Shown here: positions 24,396 to 32,982 of the stretch, piece by piece
How positions within the stretch are numbered: the first letter of the stretch is position 1
Layout: every line of letters starts with the position of its first letter
DNA from: Candidatus Hydrogenedentota bacterium
GTDB taxonomy: Bacteria; Hydrogenedentota; Hydrogenedentia; Hydrogenedentales; JAGMZX01
NCBI GenBank assembly: GCA_029556545.1
Contig: JAKQEQ010000111.1
Span: 46,913 to 110,912 of the forward strand
Length of the DNA stretch: 64,000 bases
Direction of reading: 5' to 3'
Made by a program: the position numbers and the translations under genes
The notes under the pieces: generated by a model
Databases searched by the model: none
Told to the model about the DNA's origin: nothing
Seen by the model: the letters and a program-made list of their open reading frames with translations, nothing else

Positions 24396-25556
24396 TCAGT
24401 TCCCCGTGAGTTGTTGAATGAGCGCGATTTCCGCCGGGTCGTAGGGCGTTCCGTCCTTACGGAAGACATCATGGAACCACGGCCGCGGTTCTTCAGCATA
24501 CGTCTTCTTCCAGGAGTCCCAAGGATAGATGGTCTGCGACCGCCCGTTCACGAGGCCCCAATTCATGGCGGCGACGTTCATCTCCTTGAAATAGGGCAGG
24601 ATGCCCTCGAACGTCGATCCGCTGCCGCGCGACATGTACTCCGTGCAAAGGAGGGGCCGGTCGGCCTGCCGGAGCCATTCCACGGCTCTTCTCGCGCCGC
24701 GAAGGGGCGCGTAGGTGTGAAAGCTGATCACGTCGGACTGTTCGATCATCAGGCGGTCTAGCGGGTTGACCGGATGGGTCCGAGCGCCCACGTCGATCCA
24801 GACGCCGGCCGTGAGCGGCTGGCGCGGGTCCACTTCGCGGGCCCAGGCGAAAAGCTTGCCCAGCAGCACGAGATGCGCCGCCTCCTTCTCCGCCGCCGTC
24901 CAGCCCTCGTCATAGTACGGGGAATGGTTCCCCGGCTCGTTCAGCAAGTCCCAGCCGAGCACCCGGTCGTCGTCCTTGAACCGGGTCAGCATGGCGACGA
25001 CGTAGGGCTTGAGTTCGTCGTAGCGCGAAGGGTCCCGCTGGACGTCGATGTGCGGCGACTGCACCCATCGCGAGTTGTGCACGCCGGGAACGGGGTCCGC
25101 TTGCGGCCCGAGCTTCGGTCGGGGATCCCACACACTGTCGAACAGCACGAGCAGCGTGCGAATCCCGTGCGTGTCCGCGATGGCGAGATATTGATCGACC
25201 CGCCGCGCAAACCCTTCCGGATCCGCCTGCCACGCCATGTCGTGCAGAAACACCCGCATCGCATTGAAGCCCGCCGCCGCGGCCCAGCCCAGTTCGCGGT
25301 CGATGGTTTCCGGGTCGAAGGTTTCCGCCTGCCACATCTCAAGCTGGTTCGACGCGGTGCTGGGGACGAAGTTCGCCCCGACCATCCATCCTTGCTTCGC
25401 ATACCATTCCTGGGCGCGCGCGATGCTCCAACGGCCTTCCTCACTCCTCCAGGCGACGTCGCCGGAGTCCGCCCGCGTGCATCCCGCGGCCAGAACAAGA
25501 CCGACAAAGACCGAACCCGCCAGAAAACTCCTCAGTGACTCGACTTCCATACTCAT
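24396..25556 (-). CDS. Lipoprotein glycoside hydrolase of clan GH-A (GH5-like)
   Basis: A 386-residue protein with a lipoprotein signal (VFVGLVLAAGC, lipobox Cys at about 26), so it is probably tethered to the outer membrane. The TIM-barrel shows clan GH-A features: NAMRVFLHDMAW, the acid/base Glu in WDLLNEPGNHSPYYD, SFHTYAP, and the nucleophile Glu in LLCTEYMSRG. GH5-type enzymes cleave beta-mannans, glucans or related glycans; the subfamily cannot be given from sequence alone. GGAGGA lies 8 bases before the first ATG (25556), with a second in-frame ATG two codons later. It is the first gene of a two-gene operon with the mutarotase. Confidence 0.82.
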   Translation of the reverse strand: MSMEVESLRSFLAGSVFVGLVLAAGCTRADSGDVAWRSEEGRWSIARAQEWYAKQGWMVGANFVPSTASNQLEMWQAETFDPETIDRELGWAAAAGFNAMRVFLHDMAWQADPEGFARRVDQYLAIADTHGIRTLLVLFDSVWDPRPKLGPQADPVPGVHNSRWVQSPHIDVQRDPSRYDELKPYVVAMLTRFKDDDRVLGWDLLNEPGNHSPYYDEGWTAAEKEAAHLVLLGKLFAWAREVDPRQPLTAGVWIDVGARTHPVNPLDRLMIEQSDVISFHTYAPLRGARRAVEWLRQADRPLLCTEYMSRGSGSTFEGILPYFKEMNVAAMNWGLVNGRSQTIYPWDSWKKTYAEEPRPWFHDVFRKDGTPYDPAEIALIQQLTGN

Positions 25557-25612
25557 GGCCGGCTTCCTCCGTGACCGAGACTATAGCAGGCCGCGGCGCC
25601 GCCGCGCCCCTG

Positions 25613-25656
25613 CGTGGCATGGGCATCCTGCTCATGGTTTTCACGGGCGGGACGCC
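25613..25656. repeat. Degenerate REPIN-like double hairpin
   Basis: CATGGGC-atcct-GCTCATG followed by CACGGGCGGGACGCC: a decayed copy of the 18533 element, between the glycosidase gene and the left boundary repeat of the restriction module. Confidence 0.6.
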
Positions 25657-25689
25657 AGCGCCGCTTTGAGCAATACACAGGACGACCAG

Positions 25690-25766
25690 TTGTTCTTGCA
25701 CGTTGCGCCTTGTACACCGACCGCATTATCCTGTGGCCATTCCGAGGGATTAGGTGCTTGTGCCCC
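25690..25766 (+). repeat. Left copy of 77-bp direct repeat flanking the restriction module
   Basis: This stretch aligns over its full 77 bp with 29455-29531 in the same orientation, about 72 percent identical by my hand alignment (one 1-bp gap), with conserved blocks CGTTGCGCC, TTGTACAC, CTGTGG and TTGTGCCC. The two copies bracket the RM and S genes almost exactly. Confidence 0.7.
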
Positions 25767-25815
25767 ATTTCCCGTCAACATCGTCGAATAAACGCTCCGA
25801 GACGAAGGACGCAAA

Positions 25816-28023
25816 ATGGCCAAGAAAACCGCCACACAAACCGATGAGCTCGCCGTCCGGCGCGAAAAAGGCAAAATCTGGAGTCACATCCGCCGGAAAT
25901 GGCTGGTCGAGACGCCCGAAGAGCGCGTCCGCCAGGAATATCTTGTTCACCTTGTCGCGGAATACGGCTTTCAGCCTGATCAGATCGACGAGGAAAAGGA
26001 ACTGACCGGACGCGGCACCGGACGCGCGCGCGCCGATTTCGTCATCTGGCGCACGGTCCAAGACAAGGCCGACGGCAAATCGCCTCTCATCATCGTCGAG
26101 TGCAAATCCGACAACGTGACCATTCGGCCCGCAGACTACGCCCAAGGCGACAATTACGCCCGTATCATCAACGCTCCATTTTTCGTCACCCACAACACCC
26201 GCGAAACCCGCTTCTGGCGCGTCAAGAAGGACCGGATGCCCGGCTACATCGAGGAAATCGAGAACATCCCACACGCCGACGCCTCCGACAAGGAGATCGA
26301 GGAACTCATCGCCCGCCTGAAGGTCTTCAAGGAAGAGGAATTCGCGCAACTGCTCCACCAGTGCCACAACGTCATCCGCAACCGCGAGAAGCGCGACCCC
26401 GCCGCCGCCTTCGATGAGATCGCCAAGGTGCTGTTCGTCAAGGTCTGGGTCGAACGCGAGATGCGCCGCAAGCGCCAGCGCCAGAACCTCTTCACCGCCG
26501 ATTGGCTCGACTCACAGCTTGGCGACAACCCGCTGGATGTACTCTTCCAGCAAACAAAGCAAGAGTACAAGGAAGACCGCATCTTTGAGGATGGGGAATC
26601 GATTAACCTCAAACCCGCCACGGGCCGCGAGATCGTCCGGCTGCTCGAGAAGTACAATCTTTCCGACACAAGCGAGGATGTGAAAGGCATTGCCTTCGAG
26701 CGGTTTCTCGGGCGCACGTTTCGTGGCGAGATCGGCCAGTTCTTCACGCCGCGTACCATCGTCGAATTCATGGTCCGCATGGTGCAGCCGAAAGAGCGCG
26801 AAATCCTTTGCGACCCAGCGAGCGGATCGGGCGGCTTCCTCATTCGGTTCTTTGAACTCGTGCGGGAACAGATTCTCCAGGACGTGGACGCGGAGTATCA
26901 GACATACCGTGAGGAAATAGAGAAGAAGCGCATATCCAAGAGCCGCAAAGCGCAATCGCTGCGCAAGCGGTATGACGAATTGCAGAAGTCCATCGATCCT
27001 ACCGTCGAGAAGTCGCGCGTCTGGCGTTTGTCGAATACGTGCATCTACGGTACGGACGCCAATGACCGCATGGCCCGCACCAGCAAGATGAACATGATCA
27101 TGCACGGCGACGGCCACGGCGGCGTCCACCATCATGACGGCTTCATCAACGTCAACGGCATCTTCGAGGAACGCTTCGATATCGTGCTCACCAATCCCCC
27201 TTTCGGGGCGAACGTCGAGCCGTCCGATGTCATCCTCGAAAGCGATGTCGCCATCTCCACCGACGAATTCCGCCGCTATGTGCGGGAATACGGGGACCTG
27301 TACAAGGATGCCCAGGCCCGCATACAGGCAGCCAGGGGCAAACCCATTGCGTCCCTGTTTGACCTGCCCAAGGGCGAGAAGAGCAAGATCAAGACGGAAA
27401 TCCTCTTCATCGAGCGCTGCCTAGCGTTGCTCAAGCCCGGCGGGCGGCTCGGCATCGTCCTGCCCGAGGGCATCTTCAACAATCCTTCGCTGGCCTACGT
27501 TCGCGCCTTCTGCGAGGACCGCGCCTACATCCGCGCCGTCGTCAGCCTGCCGCAGGAGACCTTCTATTCCTCCGGCGCGTCGGTCAAGGCGTCGCTGCTC
27601 TTCATGCAGAAGTTCACGGAGGAAGAGAAAGCCCGCTACGACGCCGAGGCAGAGACGGCCCGCGCCGAGACCGAGGCGAAGTACGCCCCCGAGATCGAAG
27701 CCGAGACGCAGCGTCTCGAAGCGCTCATCGCCGAAGCCAATGCGAACAGGGACGCCGCCGCCCGCAAGGCCGCCCAAGCCGAATTGCGCGGCTATCTCAA
27801 GACGATGGACGACAAGCAGGCCGCCGAGGCCCGCGCCCTGCTCAAGGAGCGTTTCGACTACCCCGTCTTCCTCTACGAGGCCGAAAAGGTCGGCATCACC
27901 GCCACCGGCGAGGAAGACGCAAACGAACTCTATCCCAACCCGCGCGTTCCCGAGGGGATCGAACAGACCGCCCTCGACCTCTACCGCGAGTTCCAGAAGG
28001 AGCCAGAACCTTTTTTCGTCTGA
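25816..28023 (+). CDS. Fused restriction nuclease-DNA N6-adenine methyltransferase (BcgI A-like RM subunit)
   Basis: A 735-residue cytoplasmic protein. Residues 35-150 are an HsdR-N-terminal-like PD-(D/E)xK nuclease with D74 and E95-x-K97 (RARADFVIW, LIIVECKSDN). Residues 190-600 form an HsdM-type N6-adenine methyltransferase, with the SAM motif DPASGSGGF (333-341) and catalytic NPPF (460-463). A charged helical insertion (360-400) lies between them and a coiled-coil (605-680) follows. The order nuclease-methylase, plus a separate S gene and no helicase motor, resembles the type IIB enzyme BcgI, whose A subunit cuts and methylates. Proteins of this kind are often labelled type I subunit M. 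The S gene starts 54 bp downstream. If active, it would cleave unmodified DNA at a bipartite target set by S. Confidence 0.88.
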   Translation: MAKKTATQTDELAVRREKGKIWSHIRRKWLVETPEERVRQEYLVHLVAEYGFQPDQIDEEKELTGRGTGRARADFVIWRTVQDKADGKSPLIIVECKSDNVTIRPADYAQGDNYARIINAPFFVTHNTRETRFWRVKKDRMPGYIEEIENIPHADASDKEIEELIARLKVFKEEEFAQLLHQCHNVIRNREKRDPAAAFDEIAKVLFVKVWVEREMRRKRQRQNLFTADWLDSQLGDNPLDVLFQQTKQEYKEDRIFEDGESINLKPATGREIVRLLEKYNLSDTSEDVKGIAFERFLGRTFRGEIGQFFTPRTIVEFMVRMVQPKEREILCDPASGSGGFLIRFFELVREQILQDVDAEYQTYREEIEKKRISKSRKAQSLRKRYDELQKSIDPTVEKSRVWRLSNTCIYGTDANDRMARTSKMNMIMHGDGHGGVHHHDGFINVNGIFEERFDIVLTNPPFGANVEPSDVILESDVAISTDEFRRYVREYGDLYKDAQARIQAARGKPIASLFDLPKGEKSKIKTEILFIERCLALLKPGGRLGIVLPEGIFNNPSLAYVRAFCEDRAYIRAVVSLPQETFYSSGASVKASLLFMQKFTEEEKARYDAEAETARAETEAKYAPEIEAETQRLEALIAEANANRDAAARKAAQAELRGYLKTMDDKQAAEARALLKERFDYPVFLYEAEKVGITATGEEDANELYPNPRVPEGIEQTALDLYREFQKEPEPFFV

Positions 28024-28076
28024 GGCCCCGGGGCGACACCAAACGCATCGGGGCCTTCGCGGTCCGGTTCAGTGAA

Positions 28077-29411
28077 ATGGAGAAATGGGATATTCAGGCC
28101 ACTCGCCTGAAGGCGCTCTTCCGGAGTGAATACCCGTTGGCTCGCTTGGCAGATTTGTTCTCGATAAGGCGGGAAAGAGCGACAGAGGAGCAGCTCGCCA
28201 CCGGTGCGGTATTGATGGTGGATCGTGTCAGTTTCGAAGGCGAGATATTCGCTGGCAGTAAAGCCGATACGAAAATGACACAGTATATTGGCAGGCAGGG
28301 AGACATTATAGTCTCAAAGATTCGTGCCCGTCAGGGATCCGTTGGGTATCTCGATCCGACGGTGTCCGGACAAAAGCCTGTCAGTGTTACAATCCACTAT
28401 CGTGTGCTTACTCCAAAGCATGATCGCATTGATGCAAGGTTCGCGTGGTTGGCGCTTCGCTCCGATTTCGGTAAGGCTAAATTCTTGGCTGCCACTGGTG
28501 GTGCTATGAAAGGCGAGATCAGCGAACATGCCTTGCTTGAGATGCAAATCCCCCTTCCGCCGTTGTCGGTGCAACGGGCGATTGTGGGGCGGTGGCGGAA
28601 GGCGCAGGAGACCATCGCGGCGGCCAACGAACGCATCGCCCGCATCGAGCACCAGACCCAGGCCCGCTTCCTCGCCGACCTCGGCCTGACCCTCCCCGAA
28701 CGCGCCACCCCGCCCAAAGCCTTCGCCCTCAAATGGCAAGACCTGGAACGGTGGTCGGTCATGTTCAATCAGATGGCCGCTACTGGTGTCGATGTCTCGG
28801 CGAGCAAGTACGGCGCGGTCCCGCTAAGCGAGTGTCTGCAAGGTACCATGAATGGCTATTGCATTCGCCCTGTCGGCACGAAAACGAAACACAAGATGCT
28901 GAAACTTAGCGCCCTTCGGCCAGAAGGACTCGACCTGACCGAAAGCAAGTATGTCAAGGTTCCAGAGAAGATCGCTAAGAGATTCCATATCAGCAAAGGT
29001 GACCTTCTCATCTGCCGAAGTGTGGGAAGCTTCGATCATATTGCGAAGTGTGCGCTGGTCGAAGAGGACCGCCCCGACATTCTGTTTCCCGACATTATTA
29101 TCCGGGCGCGATTCAACGATATGATTCTGCCGGAATACGCTGGAGCACTCATTCAGTCTCCAATCGGGCGGCTTTGGTTTCAGAAGAACGCTCGAACCGC
29201 CGTGGGCATGTGGAAAATAGGCGGAGGCGACATTGCGGGATTCCCGATCCCCCTCCCTCCGCTTTCGGTTCAGCGGGCTATCATGGAGCGGGTGGAGGCG
29301 GGGCGGGCGGAGATCGCCCGCGAGCGCGAGGCCGCAGACCGCCTGCGCCGCGAGACGCAAGCCGACGTGGAAGCGATGATCCTCGGCGCAAAGCCGGTCG
29401 CACGGAAATAA
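28077..29411 (+). CDS. Specificity subunit (HsdS/BcgI B-like) with two target-recognition domains
   Basis: A 444-residue protein with two target-recognition domains (about 15-165 and 225-395), each followed by a conserved helix region beginning IPLPPLSVQRAI (about 160 and 393). This is the type I S layout, which recognises a split DNA target, one half per domain. The helical repeats dimerise with the methyltransferase subunit. The second recognition domain is visibly lower in GC than the conserved helices, as expected for domains that are exchanged by recombination. The ATG at 28077 has only a weak RBS; the frame is open upstream to the RM gene stop, but no alternative start codon is evident. 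It partners the RM protein encoded directly upstream. Confidence 0.87.
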   Translation: MEKWDIQATRLKALFRSEYPLARLADLFSIRRERATEEQLATGAVLMVDRVSFEGEIFAGSKADTKMTQYIGRQGDIIVSKIRARQGSVGYLDPTVSGQKPVSVTIHYRVLTPKHDRIDARFAWLALRSDFGKAKFLAATGGAMKGEISEHALLEMQIPLPPLSVQRAIVGRWRKAQETIAAANERIARIEHQTQARFLADLGLTLPERATPPKAFALKWQDLERWSVMFNQMAATGVDVSASKYGAVPLSECLQGTMNGYCIRPVGTKTKHKMLKLSALRPEGLDLTESKYVKVPEKIAKRFHISKGDLLICRSVGSFDHIAKCALVEEDRPDILFPDIIIRARFNDMILPEYAGALIQSPIGRLWFQKNARTAVGMWKIGGGDIAGFPIPLPPLSVQRAIMERVEAGRAEIAREREAADRLRRETQADVEAMILGAKPVARK

Positions 29412-29454
29412 GCGGAAATAGGCGCCAGCCAACTGCTTATGCTTGATTTTGCGC

Positions 29455-29531
29455 TTGTCCCTGTCCGTTGCGCCCTTGTACACGGACCAGGTAATTCTGT
29501 GGACATCCTGAGAAGATGCGTGTTTGTGCCC
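29455..29531 (+). repeat. Right copy of 77-bp direct repeat flanking the restriction module
   Basis: Same-orientation partner of 25690-25766; begins 43 bp after the S gene stop and ends 23 bp before the end of the converging phosphoesterase gene. Confidence 0.7.
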
Positions 29532-29554
29532 TGTTCAGGGATGTACGCAAGGGG

Positions 29555-31126
29555 CTACGGGGCCGGCTTGGTCAGCAGTATCGTTACGTCGCGGTCTTGG
29601 GGGGCGCCGTGCATCTCGCCTTTTGTGAGGGCCGCCGGGGGGCGGCCGATCCTGAACTCGGGAAATTGCTTGAAGAACTCGTCCGCGTCGGGGGCGAGTT
29701 TATGGCCATGGGTCGCGTCGATGACGGCGCGGCGATGGCCCTCGGCGGAGAGGCGCGTCGGCGCGTCGGCGTGGGAGACGAGGCGGCTGTCGATGCGGAA
29801 TTGGCCCGTGGCCTCGATGTAGGCGATATCGAGGACGCGGAATTCCTGGGGGTAGTCGATGAGGGAGCCGGTCTCGATTTCGACGTAGGGGTGGCGGCCA
29901 GGTATCCAGGTGACGTTGTGGCGGTGGGTGTGGCCGCAGAGGTGGGCCAGCACGTGGGGCTGCGAGGCGAGGTAGAGGCGGAATTCGAGGGTGCCCACCT
30001 TGAACGCGGGATAGACGACCTGGAAGTCGGCGCTCGGGTGATGGGTGACGATGATGACGTACTCGCCGTTTTCGCGGGCGGCGCGCAGTTCCGGCTTGAG
30101 GAACTCGTTGAATTGGCGGCGAGGCATGACGCCGTAGTAGACCGGCAGACGGAATGGTCCGTGGGGCGCGGTGGTATCGAGCACGATCAGGCGGAGCGGC
30201 ACGTCCGCCCGGGGCCGCACGGAATACCACGTTTGGCCCGAGGCGCGGTTCGTGTCGGTGAAGCCGTGGCCCGGCGGCAGCGACGTCGTGTTGAAATGCT
30301 CCTCGATAAACTGCTGCCGCGAGACGAAGCGGCGCGCCGTGTCCGGAACGATTCGGCCCGCTTCGAGTTCGTCCAACCGCAGTTGAAGGGTGTTCGGGTC
30401 GATGCGCTCTTCGCTGCCGAGGATAATCGCGGGGCTGTACGCGTACGTGGGGACCAGGGCGTTCAGCAGCGGATTGACCCGGTGCAGACCGAGCAGGTCC
30501 GCCACCGGCGCGAGCAGGGGCGCATGCCAGAACACGGGTTCCGGGTCGATCTTTCTGAACGCGAAATTGCCGACCGCGAGGGCGTCGTGGTTGCCGTAGA
30601 CCGTGTACCAGGGTACCTCGGGGTCGAGGCCCGCCGCCTGGAACCCGAGCTTGGGATTGTCGCGCGGGTCCTGCGCGCGCTGTGCGCCGTCCGGCGCGCC
30701 CGAGTCCGGCAAAACCCAGCCGCCGTCCATGACGTCGAGGAACCAGCGTAGTTCGTTGTAGTGCGCGTTATCGGCCGCGTCGCCGGTGACCAGCACGAAG
30801 TCCAGCGGATACTCGGGGTCCGCGTCCGGGCCGTAGCGGTCGTTGATAAGGCGGACCGTGGCGTCGAGTATGTGGGTCGCGTAGGCGTCCTGGGGCCGCC
30901 ACGACTCGGGAATGTATCGGTCGAACAGGACGGCGCGCGCGGGGCTTTCTTCATCCACGATCTGGGGGTCCGTCATGTGGACGAAGCGGGTCCAGTGCTC
31001 GCCTTCCGGCGCGTCGGCCGGGTCGAGCAGGACCAGCGACGGTGGACAGCCCGCGACCAACGCCAGCAGGGCGGCCCACGCCGCAAGCCGCGTGCAACGC
31101 GGCGCTATGTCGCTTAAGATTCTCAT
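29555..31126 (-). CDS. Exported lipoprotein metallophosphoesterase
   Basis: A 523-residue protein with lipoprotein signal (AWAALLALVAGC). The calcineurin-like metallophosphoesterase motifs appear in order: HMTDPQ (Gln in place of the usual His of DxH), LVTGDAADN, VYGNHD, IIVTHHP and LCGHTHRHN. These coordinate a dimetal centre for hydrolysis of phosphomono- or diesters. The long middle insertion resembles the large metallophosphoesterases of the TIGR03767 type, but I cannot confirm that. The C-terminus extends beyond the catalytic core by about 90 residues. The start has AGGAG ten bases upstream. It lies tail-to-tail with the restriction module. Confidence 0.85.
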   Translation of the reverse strand: MRILSDIAPRCTRLAAWAALLALVAGCPPSLVLLDPADAPEGEHWTRFVHMTDPQIVDEESPARAVLFDRYIPESWRPQDAYATHILDATVRLINDRYGPDADPEYPLDFVLVTGDAADNAHYNELRWFLDVMDGGWVLPDSGAPDGAQRAQDPRDNPKLGFQAAGLDPEVPWYTVYGNHDALAVGNFAFRKIDPEPVFWHAPLLAPVADLLGLHRVNPLLNALVPTYAYSPAIILGSEERIDPNTLQLRLDELEAGRIVPDTARRFVSRQQFIEEHFNTTSLPPGHGFTDTNRASGQTWYSVRPRADVPLRLIVLDTTAPHGPFRLPVYYGVMPRRQFNEFLKPELRAARENGEYVIIVTHHPSADFQVVYPAFKVGTLEFRLYLASQPHVLAHLCGHTHRHNVTWIPGRHPYVEIETGSLIDYPQEFRVLDIAYIEATGQFRIDSRLVSHADAPTRLSAEGHRRAVIDATHGHKLAPDADEFFKQFPEFRIGRPPAALTKGEMHGAPQDRDVTILLTKPAP

Positions 31127-31428
31127 GGATAATCTGCTCCTACGCTGTTTATAGCGAACTTAACCGGGGATTGTACATATTCCCCGCAGCCCGTGGCACG
31201 GGCGTCCCGCCCGTGGCCCTCACCCTACTCTCTCCCTCACGCGGCGCAAGCGCCTGCGCTGCGCGCGGGGAGAGGGAGCAGATTCTGGCGGCGACTGGGT
31301 AATTATCCCGGACTGCGCTCGCAAGTCAGGGGCGTTTTCCCGGATGAGTCGTCTCCGCCAATTTGGGTATACTCCCGCGACGCGCGCATTTCGGGGCCTA
31401 GGGCGCGGCGTGTCACAAAGGAGGAAGC
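31127..31428. other. 302-bp divergent intergenic region with one palindrome
   Basis: Lies between the phosphoesterase and cytochrome starts. It contains the single-hairpin repeat at 31192-31216, a pyrimidine/purine stretch CTCTCCCTC...GAGAGGGAG (about 31230-31282) able to form a stem, and the RBS AAAGGAGG before 31429. No gene seen. Confidence 0.5.
31192..31216. repeat. Single-hairpin REPIN-like copy
   Basis: GGCACGGGC-gtccc-GCCCGTGGCC-type hairpin with the same CGTGGCA edge as the 18533 element. Confidence 0.65.
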
Positions 31429-32883
31429 ATGTACGCACTGTTCTGGCGTTTCCTGAGCGGCTTTGTTGCGATTTTCACGCGGAACATTATCACGCTGGCG
31501 GGCTCGACGCTCGTGACGGCGAGTGTGATTTTGATTGCGGTGTTGATGGGCCTGGAGACGATGGGGCGTGTCGACTCGCCGTATCTGGGGATTGTCATAT
31601 TTCTTATTCTTCCCGGGTTCTTCGTGCTGGGGCTGCTGGTAATCCCGCTGGGCGTCTTGTGGGAGCGTTGGCGCGCGCGGAAGCGGAGCATGGTCGCGGC
31701 GGAGGAAGCGGCGAAGCCCTTTCCCGTGCTGGACTTCAACAATGCCCGTGTGCGCGGCGTGGCGGGGGCGGTGGCGCTGCTGACGGTCTTCAACTTCGGG
31801 ATCATGGGCGTCATCAGCTACAAAGGGGTGGTATACACGGAGTCGGTGGACTTCTGCGGGCGGGTCTGCCACACGGTGATGGAGCCGGAGTACACGGCCT
31901 ACCTCGATTCGCCGCACTCGCGGGTCGCGTGCGTCGAATGCCATATCGGGCCGGGGGCGGACTGGTTTGCGAAGTCGAAGTTGTCCGGCGTGCGGCAGGT
32001 GGTCGCGGTTACGCTCGATACCTTCTCGCGGCCCATCCCGAGCCCGGTGCGCGAGTTGCGGCCCTCGAAGGAGACCTGCGAGGAGTGCCACTGGCCCGCG
32101 AAATTCACGGGCGACCGCATCCGCGTGATCCCGAAGTATCTCGAAGACGAGGAGAACTCGCTCATCCATTCCGTCCTGCTCATGCACATCGGCGGCGGCC
32201 ACGGCGGCGGGCACGGCATCCATAGCTGGCACATCGACCCGAGCAAGACGACCACGTACCTGCCGCTCGATGAGCAGCGGCAGGAAATCGGGATCGTGCG
32301 CGTGACCGAGGCCGACGGAACGGTAACGGAGTACCGCGCCTCGGGCCTGGAACTGACGGAAGAGGAGGTCGCGAAGGCGGAATTCCGCACGATGGACTGC
32401 ATCGACTGCCACAACCGGCCCACGCATATCTTCCACGCGCCGGCGCAGGCCGTGGACCTGCGCATGGCGTCGGGCGGTATCGACCCCTCGTTGCCGTATG
32501 TCAAGCGGGTCGGCGTCGAGGCATTGGAGGCGGCGGTGGGCGAACCCGGCGACCTCGATCGGATCGCCGCGCACGTGCGCGATTTCTACGCGCGCGATTA
32601 CGCCGAACTCGCGGAACAGCAACGCGGAACCATCGATAAGGCCGTCGAGGAATTGCAGGGCATTTACAAGCGCAACGTGTTCCCCGACATGAAGGTGACC
32701 TGGAACACGTATCCGAACAACCTCGGCCACAACGACGATTTCCCCGGCTGCTTCCGCTGCCACGACGATTCGCACGAATCCAAGACCGGACAGACCATTC
32801 GCGGCGATTGCAGCCTCTGTCACACGCTGCTGGCCTGGGACGAAGAAGACCCGGACATCCTCAAGCAGTTGGAACTCAAGTAG
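31429..32883 (+). CDS. NapC/NirT-family membrane-bound hexaheme cytochrome c
   Basis: A 484-residue protein with three hydrophobic N-terminal segments (about 18-42, 53-77, 112-132) and a large periplasmic heme domain. Six heme sites are visible: CGRVCH (a CX3CH form, about 144-149), then CVECH, CEECH, CIDCH, CFRCH and CSLCH. The sequence around the first two hemes (CHTVMEPEYTAY, SPHSRVACVECHIGPGA) is the NapC/NirT quinol-oxidising module. Such proteins pass electrons from menaquinol to periplasmic reductases or extracellular acceptors. No terminal reductase or ccm gene is adjacent. The RBS is near perfect (AAAGGAGG). The His-rich loop GGGHGGGHGIHSWH is unusual. Partner unknown. Confidence 0.9.
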   Translation: MYALFWRFLSGFVAIFTRNIITLAGSTLVTASVILIAVLMGLETMGRVDSPYLGIVIFLILPGFFVLGLLVIPLGVLWERWRARKRSMVAAEEAAKPFPVLDFNNARVRGVAGAVALLTVFNFGIMGVISYKGVVYTESVDFCGRVCHTVMEPEYTAYLDSPHSRVACVECHIGPGADWFAKSKLSGVRQVVAVTLDTFSRPIPSPVRELRPSKETCEECHWPAKFTGDRIRVIPKYLEDEENSLIHSVLLMHIGGGHGGGHGIHSWHIDPSKTTTYLPLDEQRQEIGIVRVTEADGTVTEYRASGLELTEEEVAKAEFRTMDCIDCHNRPTHIFHAPAQAVDLRMASGGIDPSLPYVKRVGVEALEAAVGEPGDLDRIAAHVRDFYARDYAELAEQQRGTIDKAVEELQGIYKRNVFPDMKVTWNTYPNNLGHNDDFPGCFRCHDDSHESKTGQTIRGDCSLCHTLLAWDEEDPDILKQLELK

Positions 32884-32982
32884 TCCGCGGGGACAGGCGG
32901 GAACATTGCCTTGCGAGCCACGTCGCTGTATCTTATAGCGGGTCGGCGATAGTGTGATTGTCCCTGGCGCAGGAGTGTGGTC

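Noticed and set aside
25816..29411. Complete type I restriction system
   Set aside because: No HsdR helicase-translocase gene is present; the nuclease domain is fused to the methylase, so a two-gene type IIB/IIG-like system is the better description.
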